Assembly: GCA_046706185.1 (NCBI GenBank)
Contig: JBJKPR010000028.1
Coordinates: 1-48,398 of the forward strand
Direction: 5' to 3'
DNA from: JAJZXY01 sp046706185
Lineage (GTDB): Archaea; Thermoplasmatota; Thermoplasmata; Sysuiplasmatales; Sysuiplasmataceae
Length of the DNA stretch: 48,398 nucleotides
Shown: positions 31,887 to 39,603 of the stretch, piece by piece
Numbering within the stretch: position 1 is the stretch's first letter
Layout of the letters: each line of letters begins with the position of its first letter
Made by a program: the position numbers and the translations under genes
Notes under the pieces: model-generated
The model's input: only the letters and a program-made list of their open reading frames with translations
Database searches by the model: none
Told to the model about the DNA's origin: nothing

Positions 31887-34489
31887 TTTCCGCCGCGTTT
31901 GAGGAGGACGAGCATATCCTCCACCTGGACAGGTTCTGCCTCCCCGCCCTCTGTGAAGTAGGAGTACTTCAAATCAAACGCCTCCTTTTCGACTTTTGTT
32001 TCCACTCCGTCCGTCTGCAGGACGATGCCGCCATCCTCATCCAGCCGTAGCTTTGAGACATCGAGCGAACGAAGCTTGGACGTGATCTCCTTTGCCTTCT
32101 CCCTGTACCTTGGACCAATATACTGGAAATTCGGTTTTATGGCTGATATCCTCCTCTCGTAATTCCTGCTTGACGAGAGCCGGACCTTATCCGCCTTCAA
32201 GGCGCTGCCCACTTCGCTGGCACATTGCGCTAGCTTACCGTCGGAGGAGAATATCGTCATCTCGGCAAGCGCTCCTCTGTAATCAGCCTCCGCCCTCCAC
32301 GTTCTAACAGCGCTGACAATAGCCGCAGCCCTCTGACCTGTCCTGCCATCAGCCGTCAGTGCCTTGAGCGGTTGTGGCCACTCGGATGTGTGTATGCTCT
32401 GTGGTGAATAGCCCTTGCGGAAGAACTCCTGGAATATCGCTTCGCTGACGTGCGGCAGGAAAGGTGCAAAGAGTGCAGTGATGCCCGATGCAATCTCCCT
32501 CAGGACCCAGAGCGAGCCGGTGTCGCCATTCCTTGCCCTTGACTTGACCATTTCGATATAGTCGTCCGCAAAATCATGCCACGAAAATTGCTCAATTACC
32601 CTCATTGCCTTGTCGAACTCGTACCGATCCATCAGCCCCGTTGCCTCTCTCACCGCACTGTTGTACAGGTTGACTATCCAGCTGTCTACAGGACCAAGGC
32701 TGCCGGGCCCGCCTGCAGGTTCTGGGAAGGATGACACGAAGTTTGCAATATTCCAGAGCTTGTTGCAGAGCCGCTGGCCGTGTATCACGTCCCTTTCCCT
32801 GAAGGCCTGATCGGTCCCGAGGCTGCATGTCGCGGCATAGTACCTCAGGGCATCGGCGCCGTATTTCTCGATCAGGGGCACTGGGTCTATTACATTCCCG
32901 AGATGGGTGTGCATCGGGGTTTTGTCTGGCGCCATGATGAAACCTGTGATCATGATGTCTTTCCACGGTATCTCGTCAAGCAGAAGGCGGCTCCTGAGGA
33001 CAGTGTAGTAGGCCCATGTCCTGATGATCTCGTGAGCCTGCCCCCGCATAGACATGGGGAACATCTTGCCAAACATTTTCTCATCCCTGAGCCAGTAGCA
33101 GTTGTAAAGGGCGCTTATGCTGGAATCCATCCATGTGTCGAATACGTCTGTGCTGCCCTGCAGCTCCGACCCGTCCCTGGGGCATCTGGAGGGGGCGGGC
33201 GTCTCGACAGGGTCGATGTAGCATGCATCTTCACCGGCGGGAAGAACAAAGCCGCACTTGCCGCATTCCCAGACTGGTACGGGAGTGGCAAAAAGCCTCT
33301 GCCTTGAAATGACCCAGTCCCAGTCGAGAGAGCCGGTCCAGTCTGTGAACCGCTGCTTCATGAAAGCGGGATGCCAGTCTATCCTGTCAGAGGAAGCGAG
33401 AACGTCCTTGCTGAACTGGACACTCTTCAGGAACCACTGCATCTTCTCGATTATCTCCACGGGAGTGGCGCAGCGCCAGCAGACGCCCACATTCTGAGAT
33501 ATCTTCTCCGACCTGGCAAGAAGACCCTTGGATTTGAGGTCAAGGACCATCTTCTTCCTGGCGCTGGACGAGTCGAGCCCCGCCAGGGGACCTGCAAGAT
33601 CGTTCATCTTCCCGAATTCGTCTATTATGACAGTAACAGGCAAGTGGTGTTTCAGTATCCAGTTTGCATCTTCCTTGTCTCCGTAGGAGCATATCATCAC
33701 TGCACCTGAGCCGAACTTCATCTCAACCTTCTCGTCCTCTATCAGCGGTACCTCCCTTCCATAAGCCGGAAGTATGGCAGCCCTGCCCCTCAGGCCGGAA
33801 TACCGTCTGTCACCAGGATGAACCAGGACAGCATGACAGGCGCCAATGAGCTCCGGCCTTGTGGTCGCGATTGTGACAGACCCGCCGCCCTTGAGCTGGA
33901 AGTTCACGTAGTGGAGCTCGGTCTCCCTCTCCTCCCTCTCAACCTCCGCATCCGCAAGAGAAGTGTTGCAATGAGGGCACCAGTTTACGGGGAAAGTTCC
34001 CCTGTATGCCAGTCCCTTCTCAAGCAACCTGAGGAAACTCACCTGTGTGAACTTCCTGTAATAGGGCGCGTGGGTCTCGTAGTAGACTGACCTGTCAAGG
34101 CTCATGCCCAGCATCTCGAACTGTGCGGTCATTGTCTCGATGAACTGGTTTGCATAATCGTTGCACAGCCTCAGGTAGGTCTTCCTGTCGACTGTGAACT
34201 TTGTAATACCATACTTCTTCTCCGTTGCCGTTTCAACAGGCATCCCGTTTCCATCAAAACAGAGGGGGAAAAAGACATTATACCCTCTCATCCGCCTGTA
34301 CCGGGCAGCAAAATCCAGTATTGGGTATCCTGTCGCGTGACCAAGATGGAGGGCGCCCGAAGTGTACCTGGGAGGAGTGTCGATGCTGTATATTTCCTTC
34401 CCTGAGTTGGGGTCGAACCTGTAGATCGAGGAATCCCGCCAGAACCTCTGCCACTTCGGTTCCTGCTCTCTGTGCTCATAGCCCGCCAT
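31883..34489 (-). CDS. valS: Valyl-tRNA synthetase, with divergent KMSKS motif
   Basis: 868-residue archaeal-type ValRS. It has the class I HIGH motif as HLGH (48-51), the editing CP1 domain with ATTRPELIGACHAV and EMKFGSGAVMICSYGDKED, and the zinc-like Cys clusters in the connective domain. There is a VRTWRAE-type C-terminal anticodon domain. The catalytic KMSKS loop, expected before LGNV, reads PMHTH (525-529, in PDKTPMHTHLGNVIDP). This was checked in the bases. Surrounding residues are intact, so this is not a frameshift. Lys523 might substitute for the lost catalytic lysine. The leaderless start ATG 34489 lies about 29 bp from a TATA box at 34514-34525. Confidence 0.93.
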   Translation of the reverse strand: MAGYEHREQEPKWQRFWRDSSIYRFDPNSGKEIYSIDTPPRYTSGALHLGHATGYPILDFAARYRRMRGYNVFFPLCFDGNGMPVETATEKKYGITKFTVDRKTYLRLCNDYANQFIETMTAQFEMLGMSLDRSVYYETHAPYYRKFTQVSFLRLLEKGLAYRGTFPVNWCPHCNTSLADAEVEREERETELHYVNFQLKGGGSVTIATTRPELIGACHAVLVHPGDRRYSGLRGRAAILPAYGREVPLIEDEKVEMKFGSGAVMICSYGDKEDANWILKHHLPVTVIIDEFGKMNDLAGPLAGLDSSSARKKMVLDLKSKGLLARSEKISQNVGVCWRCATPVEIIEKMQWFLKSVQFSKDVLASSDRIDWHPAFMKQRFTDWTGSLDWDWVISRQRLFATPVPVWECGKCGFVLPAGEDACYIDPVETPAPSRCPRDGSELQGSTDVFDTWMDSSISALYNCYWLRDEKMFGKMFPMSMRGQAHEIIRTWAYYTVLRSRLLLDEIPWKDIMITGFIMAPDKTPMHTHLGNVIDPVPLIEKYGADALRYYAATCSLGTDQAFRERDVIHGQRLCNKLWNIANFVSSFPEPAGGPGSLGPVDSWIVNLYNSAVREATGLMDRYEFDKAMRVIEQFSWHDFADDYIEMVKSRARNGDTGSLWVLREIASGITALFAPFLPHVSEAIFQEFFRKGYSPQSIHTSEWPQPLKALTADGRTGQRAAAIVSAVRTWRAEADYRGALAEMTIFSSDGKLAQCASEVGSALKADKVRLSSSRNYERRISAIKPNFQYIGPRYREKAKEITSKLRSLDVSKLRLDEDGGIVLQTDGVETKVEKEAFDLKYSYFTEGGEAEPVQVEDMLVLLKRGGK

Positions 34490-34513
34490 AGATGATTGGA
34501 GAACTGGCAGAAA

Positions 34514-34593
34514 TTAAAATATATTCCTGAGCGGGAAGGTGCAGACTATTTGGAGGCTGCCCCCTATATAACGCCGTTATATTCTTATAATCG
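34514..34593. promoter_or_regulatory. Divergent promoters for valS and FTR1
   Basis: TTAAAATATATT (34514-34525) is placed to drive valS leftwards. CTATATAAC (about 34564-34572) and TTCTTATAATCG (about 34582-34593) are candidate TATA boxes for FTR1 rightwards, the second giving transcription from about 34612. Then AGGTGG (34615-34620) precedes the FTR1 CTG codon. Confidence 0.5.
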
Positions 34594-34626
34594 AGCCTGT
34601 CTGGTCATTCACTCAGGTGGTCCGAG

Positions 34627-35487
34627 CTGCTCGCGAACGAACTGACATCCCTCATAGCTGCGCTTGTCATCAGCTTCAGGGAGGGGCTGGAAGCTTCACT
34701 GGTAGTGATAGTCGTAATGAGCTACCTGAAGGCAACCGGTTCGAAGCACTCCGGCTACGTCTATTACGGCATAGTGGCGGCCACAGTGCTTTCACTGGCG
34801 ATTGCGCTCACCGTTGGCTACGCCTACAGCTCGTACGGCGACTACTTCGAGGCAACCATGGGCATGTTCGCGGTCATTGTCCTTGTGTCTATGATCGTGT
34901 TCATGAAGAGGCACTCGCAGTCGATAAGCAGCACTCTCCGCAACAGGCTGGAGAGAGGCATAACCAACTACGGCCCCTCTGCCATATTCATGATAAGCTT
35001 CACCACTGTCCTTAGGGAAGGTGTCGAGACTGTGATTTTCATCTCTCCCTTCATCTTCCTCTCCGAGGCGGGCAGTGCCATAGGCTCCCTGGCAGGATTG
35101 TGCCTTGTGGCCGCCGTATATGCTGCGATAAGCGGTGCGACCAGAAGGATGAACATCAACAGCGTTTTTAAATGGACGTCACTCGCGCTCATAGTCTTTG
35201 CCTCCGCCATACTGGCCCTTGTGATGCACAACCTGCAGAGCATTCATCTTCTTCCAACAACGACGGTCGTGATGATGTTCACAGACAACGGGTACCTTGG
35301 TTCGGTAGTACATTCGCTCCTGGTGCTTCTCATGGGCTTCGACGGCCCGTCGTACACACTGATACAGGGTGCAGCCTACCTTGGGCTACTGTCTTCGCTG
35401 CTGGTATACTTCTTCAGCAACGGGCATTACCCCCAGCCGGATGAGAAGAGAAGTGCGGCTGCGCAGGAAGCGGCTGCTGACGAATGA
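34627..35487 (+). CDS. FTR1-family iron permease (non-canonical CTG start)
   Basis: High-affinity iron permease family; about 286 aa with seven predicted helices. It has both REGLE-type iron-binding motifs: SFREGLEASLVV (first helix) and TTVLREGVETVIF (fourth helix region). The first motif lies before the first ordinary start codon (GTG 34705), so a start there would destroy it. Upstream, the frame has no ATG, GTG or TTG; AGGTGG at 34615-34620 is six bases before CTG 34627, which gives a product beginning LLANELTSLIAALVISFREG, a normal FTR1 N-terminus. Iron import may feed the Fe-S machinery encoded nearby. No multicopper oxidase or EfeO-like partner is adjacent. Confidence 0.85.
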   Translation: MLANELTSLIAALVISFREGLEASLVVIVVMSYLKATGSKHSGYVYYGIVAATVLSLAIALTVGYAYSSYGDYFEATMGMFAVIVLVSMIVFMKRHSQSISSTLRNRLERGITNYGPSAIFMISFTTVLREGVETVIFISPFIFLSEAGSAIGSLAGLCLVAAVYAAISGATRRMNINSVFKWTSLALIVFASAILALVMHNLQSIHLLPTTTVVMMFTDNGYLGSVVHSLLVLLMGFDGPSYTLIQGAAYLGLLSSLLVYFFSNGHYPQPDEKRSAAAQEAAADE

Positions 35488-36162
35488 TCACTCGTAAATC
35501 GGATGACCAAGATGCCCTGTGTTTCTCAGTTCCTGCAGGTCGTCGAACAGCTCTGGTGCCACCTGGACGACTGCATCATAGGCTTTCCGGGCAAGCTCCC
35601 TTATTTCCCACTGGGCACTCCTGTCCAGGCGCATCACGAAGAAGTGGCGAAGCGAACGCGCGTTCGTCGTCCAGTAAAGTCTTGTCTCGGCTGCATTTGT
35701 CAGGACAAACCTGGCGTCCTCCTTCTTGACGCCCAGGGAAAGAAGCTCGCCGTAGACTGAATAGCTCTGCCTGATGAAGTTCTCCATCAAAGCGAGTGCC
35801 CGCTCCCTTTTCTCGCCCTCCACGTACTGCAGGTCAGGCATGAGGTAGAAACTCTCCTTCTCTGACACATAGCGCTGGCTTCTCTGGCTGAAGGAGCTGT
35901 GCCTGTGCCTCACAAGCTGATGGGAGCAGGCTCTGCTTATTCCCTCTACCCTGAAGGTGAAATTGGCATGCTCAATGACATCCATGTGGCCGTAGCCGAT
36001 TATTCTTTTGATGAATGAGCCGTAGTTCTCCTTCTTCTCCCTGTCGTAACAAATTCCGGCTGCCCTCCCGCATGCCTCAACCGGGCTGGGGGTGTAGCTC
36101 ACAAGTTCGACTTTTATGGCCGTTTTCCTCGACAGTATTTCCCCTGCTGCCATATACTCCAT
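35488..36162 (-). CDS. thyX: Flavin-dependent thymidylate synthase
   Basis: 224-residue ThyX that methylates dUMP to dTMP using methylene-tetrahydrofolate and FAD. The signature RHRHSSFSQRSQRY (85-98) fits RHR-x7-S. HANFTFRVEGISR (about 65-77) supplies FAD contacts, and NAAETRLYWTTNARSLRHFF (about 155-174) carries the conserved Arg and Asn. It is an alternative to ThyA and depends on the folate pathway represented by folC. Its end touches the FTR1 end (convergent, 1 bp apart). A minus-strand TAATTTATC lies about 25 bp upstream, indicating a leaderless gene. Confidence 0.95.
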   Translation of the reverse strand: MEYMAAGEILSRKTAIKVELVSYTPSPVEACGRAAGICYDREKKENYGSFIKRIIGYGHMDVIEHANFTFRVEGISRACSHQLVRHRHSSFSQRSQRYVSEKESFYLMPDLQYVEGEKRERALALMENFIRQSYSVYGELLSLGVKKEDARFVLTNAAETRLYWTTNARSLRHFFVMRLDRSAQWEIRELARKAYDAVVQVAPELFDDLQELRNTGHLGHPIYE

Positions 36163-36324
36163 GAGGAGAGTTCTTACTAAGATAAATTACTTGGCTCAGG
36201 CTCCACGGGGGTAGATTGCGAGCCATCGGGCCATAAACCTTTTTGACAGTGGACGACATGTCGCCTCGTAATCGCCTAGGTTGTTCGCATCATTGGATAA
36301 GCCTAATCCGGAGGAAGAACTCGG

Positions 36325-37548
36325 TTGTCAGAATCGGTGGACGCGAAAAGGATCGGGTATCTGAAGGTACTGTCCAACAGGGATTTCCTTGCCCTGTGGT
36401 TCGGCTCACTCGTCGGGCGGACCGGAGACTACCTGCTGTCAGCTGCGATGATAGCGTTTGTACTGACTCTCACCCGGAACGGCTTCTACACGGGCGTCGT
36501 AACTGCTGCCTTCTACATCCCAATCTTTCTCTTCGCCCCGTTCTTCGGCAGGATTGTGGACAACAACGACAGAAAGAGGCTGATAGTCGTTGCATCCCTT
36601 CTGGAAGTGTTATTCGGACTTGTCCTGTACTTCGCAATTGAAGAGCGTTTCATGGTTCTGCAGATGTCGTTCATACTGGTCTTTGTCATCTCTTCGTTCG
36701 GCCTGATGGTTTCCATCTGCAGGAGCAGCAGCATTCCGGTAACAGTCTCAAAGGAAGAGCTGACAACCGCAAATTCACTCCAGCAGACAACAGGCCAGCT
36801 CAGCAGGATCTTCGGGTATGCCACTGGCCTGGTAGGTTTTGTGCTGATCAACCAGACTGCACTGATCGTGCTTATTGTAGTCGCGTCCTTTCTGGTCAGT
36901 GCGGTCGCCTTCTCCACCATGAGGCTGATTTCGCCAGTTGCCGAAGGCAGGAGCAGGAAAAGCGCTGACGGATTGAAATACGTCGCAGGCAACAGGCTCT
37001 TCCTCGAGATTACCCTGTTCCTTGCAGTTGTGAACTTCACCGGTGCTGGAATGATATTTCTTCCGGCAATAATGTCTGATGAGATATTCAGCACCGGAAA
37101 TCCGGGTTTTGCAATGATACTGGTCGCACTTGCAATAGGGACAATCGCGGGAAACTACCTCGTCACACTCGTAAAGGTGAGACACAGGGTTGGCAGGCTG
37201 ATGATCGTATCCATTGCAGCAAATGCGGCCCTATACGTCGCGTTTGCATACTCGCATACTATATCATACGCGCTTGTTGTTACGTTTGTAATAGGCGTCG
37301 TGGAAGGCGTGTCTTCAGTCCCCTTCGTTGCGCTGCTGCAGGCGAGGACCCCTCCAGAAAGAATGGGCAGCGTACTTGCAGGCATCTCCATGCTCCTCCT
37401 CGGGGGTGCCTCTCTTTCCATGGTGCTGAGCGGGGGGCTGGTTGTTTTGCTCGGTGTCCGTTATGTGTACGTCCTCTTTGCAGTCTTCCTGGCGGCGATG
37501 GCGGCCGTGGGTGCCGTTATGAAAGAATTAAGAGAAGCGTCATATTAA
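36325..37548 (+). CDS. Major facilitator superfamily transporter
   Basis: 407 aa with about 12 helices in two halves. The N-terminal part FLALWFGSLVGRTGDYLLSAAM resembles MFS_3/EntS-like exporters (Gly-x3-Arg/Asp pattern). The loop FGRIVDNNDRKRLIVVASLL (about 73-92) is the diagnostic MFS loop 2-3 with Asp-Arg-x-Lys-Arg. Drug, siderophore or metabolite export is likely; the substrate cannot be read. The start is TTG with GGAGG (36310-36314) ten bases upstream. The methyltransferase gene follows after 5 bp, so the two probably form an operon. Confidence 0.85.
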   Translation: MSESVDAKRIGYLKVLSNRDFLALWFGSLVGRTGDYLLSAAMIAFVLTLTRNGFYTGVVTAAFYIPIFLFAPFFGRIVDNNDRKRLIVVASLLEVLFGLVLYFAIEERFMVLQMSFILVFVISSFGLMVSICRSSSIPVTVSKEELTTANSLQQTTGQLSRIFGYATGLVGFVLINQTALIVLIVVASFLVSAVAFSTMRLISPVAEGRSRKSADGLKYVAGNRLFLEITLFLAVVNFTGAGMIFLPAIMSDEIFSTGNPGFAMILVALAIGTIAGNYLVTLVKVRHRVGRLMIVSIAANAALYVAFAYSHTISYALVVTFVIGVVEGVSSVPFVALLQARTPPERMGSVLAGISMLLLGGASLSMVLSGGLVVLLGVRYVYVLFAVFLAAMAAVGAVMKELREASY

Positions 37549-37553
37549 CAGTA

Positions 37554-38156
37554 ATGGCGAGGGGGCTTCGTTTAGTGAGCAGAAGGAAACGAAAATTCCC
37601 GCTTGGCATAGGGGACACGCTACTGAGCGAGGAAAGGTTCAGAATGCTTGATCCGCGGGATGTTGTGGATGTGTTCGGCATTGTGGAGGGAAGCAGGGTC
37701 CTGGATGTCGGATGCGGACCCGGTGCCTTTCTTGAGGCTCTGTCAGATCGTGTGGGTGAAAAGGGAATGGTCTATGCAGTCGACATACAGGAACCGTTCA
37801 TAAGCATGGCAAGGAAGCTTGCTGATGAGAAGGGGCTCAAGAACGTATCGTTCGCCGTATCGAGGGAGGACAGTATACCATACGGAAGCGGCATTGTGGA
37901 CACAGCGATAATGGTCACGACTCTCCACGAGCTCGAAGGCGACTCGACCCTCAGGGAGGTCAGACGTGTCCTGAGGGCCAAGGGCCTGGTCGGCGTTGTG
38001 GAGTGGGAGAAGTCCAGGACACCCATGGGGCCGCCTGTTTCGGAGAGGATGGCGCAGGAGGAGTCTGAGGAGCTGCTGAGCATGAGCGGCTTCGAGGTTG
38101 AGAAGGTGTTTACGATAGGACTCTACCACTACGGCATTTCTGCCAGAAGGGCGTAA
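37554..38156 (+). CDS. Class I SAM-dependent methyltransferase
   Basis: 200 aa. Motif I VLDVGCGPGAFLEAL (about 49-63), acidic residue in VYAVDIQEPFI, post-I DSIPYGSGIVDTAIMVTTLHEL (about 106-127) and RVLRAKGLVGVVEW are standard UbiE/COQ5-like or arsenite-type features. There are no Cys residues for an ArsM-type enzyme, so that is unlikely. The target is unknown. It is downstream of the MFS gene in the same orientation. Confidence 0.82.
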   Translation: MARGLRLVSRRKRKFPLGIGDTLLSEERFRMLDPRDVVDVFGIVEGSRVLDVGCGPGAFLEALSDRVGEKGMVYAVDIQEPFISMARKLADEKGLKNVSFAVSREDSIPYGSGIVDTAIMVTTLHELEGDSTLREVRRVLRAKGLVGVVEWEKSRTPMGPPVSERMAQEESEELLSMSGFEVEKVFTIGLYHYGISARRA

Positions 38157-38204
38157 TGACAGAGCTGAAAAGGGTTAAGAACAGGAATCCTTCTTGAACA
38201 GCTG

Positions 38205-38372
38205 ATGAGCAACACAAAACCTGCGTCAGCAGTTGCAGCTGCCGCGCTGTTCACGCCATTCAATGTGATCGTAACCGTGATAGTGGTTCTTGTCGCGGTA
38301 CTTGCTTTCGTTATATGGAGAAGGCGAAACAGGAGAAAGAACAAGGGCAATTCGGTCTATCTGTTTCACTGA
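38205..38372 (+). CDS. Small single-helix membrane protein
   Basis: 55-residue gene: start MSNTKPASAVAAAALFTP, one long hydrophobic helix (about 21-38, NVIVTVIVVLVAVLAFVIW), then a strongly basic tail (RRRNRRKNKGN), giving an N-out/C-in topology. A TTAAGA element near 38174-38180 is about 28 bp upstream of ATG 38205, suggesting a leaderless message. The opposite strand is open over part of the stretch but shows no protein features. Function unknown; it could be a small membrane regulator or subunit. Confidence 0.5.
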   Translation: MSNTKPASAVAAAALFTPFNVIVTVIVVLVAVLAFVIWRRRNRRKNKGNSVYLFH

Positions 38373-38375
38373 CCC

Positions 38376-39137
38376 TCAGACCTTTCCGAGGAATATCTCG
38401 GTGGTCAGATCCATGGTGACGATGCCGTGGCGCTGATATTTCCTGAACACCTCACCCGCTGCTGCAATCATTTCCTCGTATCCTGCTTCTCCCTCTGTCG
38501 GCATGTATGAGGCAGAGAGTATCCTCCCCTTAAGACCATCGAAGTCGAGCTGCCGGGGGTTCGGAAGTGTGAAGATCCTGTACTCCTCGAAGAAGGCATG
38601 TAACGTCTCCTCAACTGGCCCCCTTGCGGAGGAGAAGTTTCTGCCAAACCTGGAAACCAGCGCTTCGTAATCGGCCCCCATGCCATCGGTTTGTATTTGT
38701 CTCGTGTTGTACACTATCGCAACATTCCCGTTTCTGGATATTCGCCTGAATTCTCGCTTTGCCTCTGGAGGAGAGAACCAGTGAAATGCCTGACCGGATA
38801 CGATGAGGTCAATAGAGGAATCCGGAAGGCCAGTGCTTTCAGCGGAGCCGTTCATGCTGATGAAGTTGCAGTAATGCGAAAGAGTGCTCTCCGCTCTTGC
38901 GCGCATGTCAGCATTCGGTTCCACAGCGAGCACACTGTTTCCGTTCTCAAGAAAAAGCGCCGTAAGCAGACCTGTGCCGCTTCCTATGTCCGCGACAATG
39001 GATTCACTTCTCAGTCCTGCCTCTGCGGCCAGCAGCGGAAGAATTTCGTCAGGGTAGGCAGGCCTGTACCTTGAATAGGCTTCCGCCCTGCCTGTGAACC
39101 TTGTCTTTGCATCCGGCGCCACGCGGTTGTCAGGCAA
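38376..39137 (-). CDS. Class I SAM-dependent methyltransferase (DUF/Methyltransf_11 type)
   Basis: 253 aa. The N-terminal FTGRAEAYSRYRPAYPDEIL is the hallmark of a widespread small-molecule methyltransferase subgroup. Motif I is VADIGSGTGLLTALFL (about 48-63), then AVEPNADMRARAE and the post-I pattern SSIDLIVSGQAFHWF (about 107-121), where Trp and His are family-typical. It overlaps the end of the JAMM protease gene by 8 bp, so the two form a transcription unit. The substrate is unknown. Its presence at the end of the sulfur cluster may be functional or just packing. Confidence 0.82.
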   Translation of the reverse strand: MPDNRVAPDAKTRFTGRAEAYSRYRPAYPDEILPLLAAEAGLRSESIVADIGSGTGLLTALFLENGNSVLAVEPNADMRARAESTLSHYCNFISMNGSAESTGLPDSSIDLIVSGQAFHWFSPPEAKREFRRISRNGNVAIVYNTRQIQTDGMGADYEALVSRFGRNFSSARGPVEETLHAFFEEYRIFTLPNPRQLDFDGLKGRILSASYMPTEGEAGYEEMIAAAGEVFRKYQRHGIVTMDLTTEIFLGKV

Positions 39138-39549
39138 TATTCACTTCCTCCTGAACAAACCTGCCCCCGTTTTCAGTCAGTCGCCATGAACGGAAATCGG
39201 CCGGTTCACCGCGAAACACCCTGATGATCAGGTAGGAGTATGACGCCCAGGCATGCGACCTGTCGAACTCGGATGGAACAGAAGGGTGGTCCGGATGTGA
39301 GTGGTAGTAGCCCAGTATGGTCATTCCGGACGCTGATGCCTTTCTCTCAGCTGCGAGCAGGGCCGGCGGGTCTATGGTGTAGCGTGTTGTCCTGCTTTCT
39401 GAGGCAACATTCCTTGCCCGCATGACCTGCTCGACCGTATGACTGTCTGTTTCCTTCCCTATCAGGAAACCGCAGCATTCTTCAGGATAGGTGGAGACTG
39501 CATGGGCCCTAATCTCGTCAAGAAGCCTGACTGGAAGGTGCAGCGTCAT
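39130..39549 (-). CDS. JAMM/MPN+ metalloprotease (Mec/Rri1-like)
   Basis: 139-residue Zn protease of the JAB1/MPN/Mov34 family. The complete JAMM motif is present: Glu23 or Glu24 (YPEECCGFLIG), H83-x-H85-P (YYHSHP), x6, Ser93, x2, Asp96. Relatives include Mec, which removes cysteine from CysO thioester adducts in actinobacteria, and archaeal HvJAMM1, which cleaves SAMP ubiquitin-like conjugates. The nearby ubiquitin-like fusion and cysteine synthase argue for one of these roles. It is 54 bp from sufS, and a TTAAAAAAGT-type TATA element (39572-39583) suggests its own leaderless promoter in addition to read-through. Confidence 0.88.
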   Translation of the reverse strand: MTLHLPVRLLDEIRAHAVSTYPEECCGFLIGKETDSHTVEQVMRARNVASESRTTRYTIDPPALLAAERKASASGMTILGYYHSHPDHPSVPSEFDRSHAWASYSYLIIRVFRGEPADFRSWRLTENGGRFVQEEVNIA

Positions 39550-39603
39550 CTCGAATATGGAAAAAGTTGCTGGTTAAAAAAGTTGGTTGCTGCTTATCGT
39601 CCT

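Noticed and set aside
32899..32926. Frameshift as cause of the odd ValRS KMSKS region
   Set aside because: The frame is unbroken and sequence on both sides matches ValRS closely (PDK before, LGNVIDP after), so a local frameshift is not needed.
34617..35015. Open frame from GTG 34617 as a gene
   Set aside because: It is a different frame over the FTR1 gene, with Arg/His-rich non-protein-like composition, while the FTR1 frame carries both REGxE motifs.
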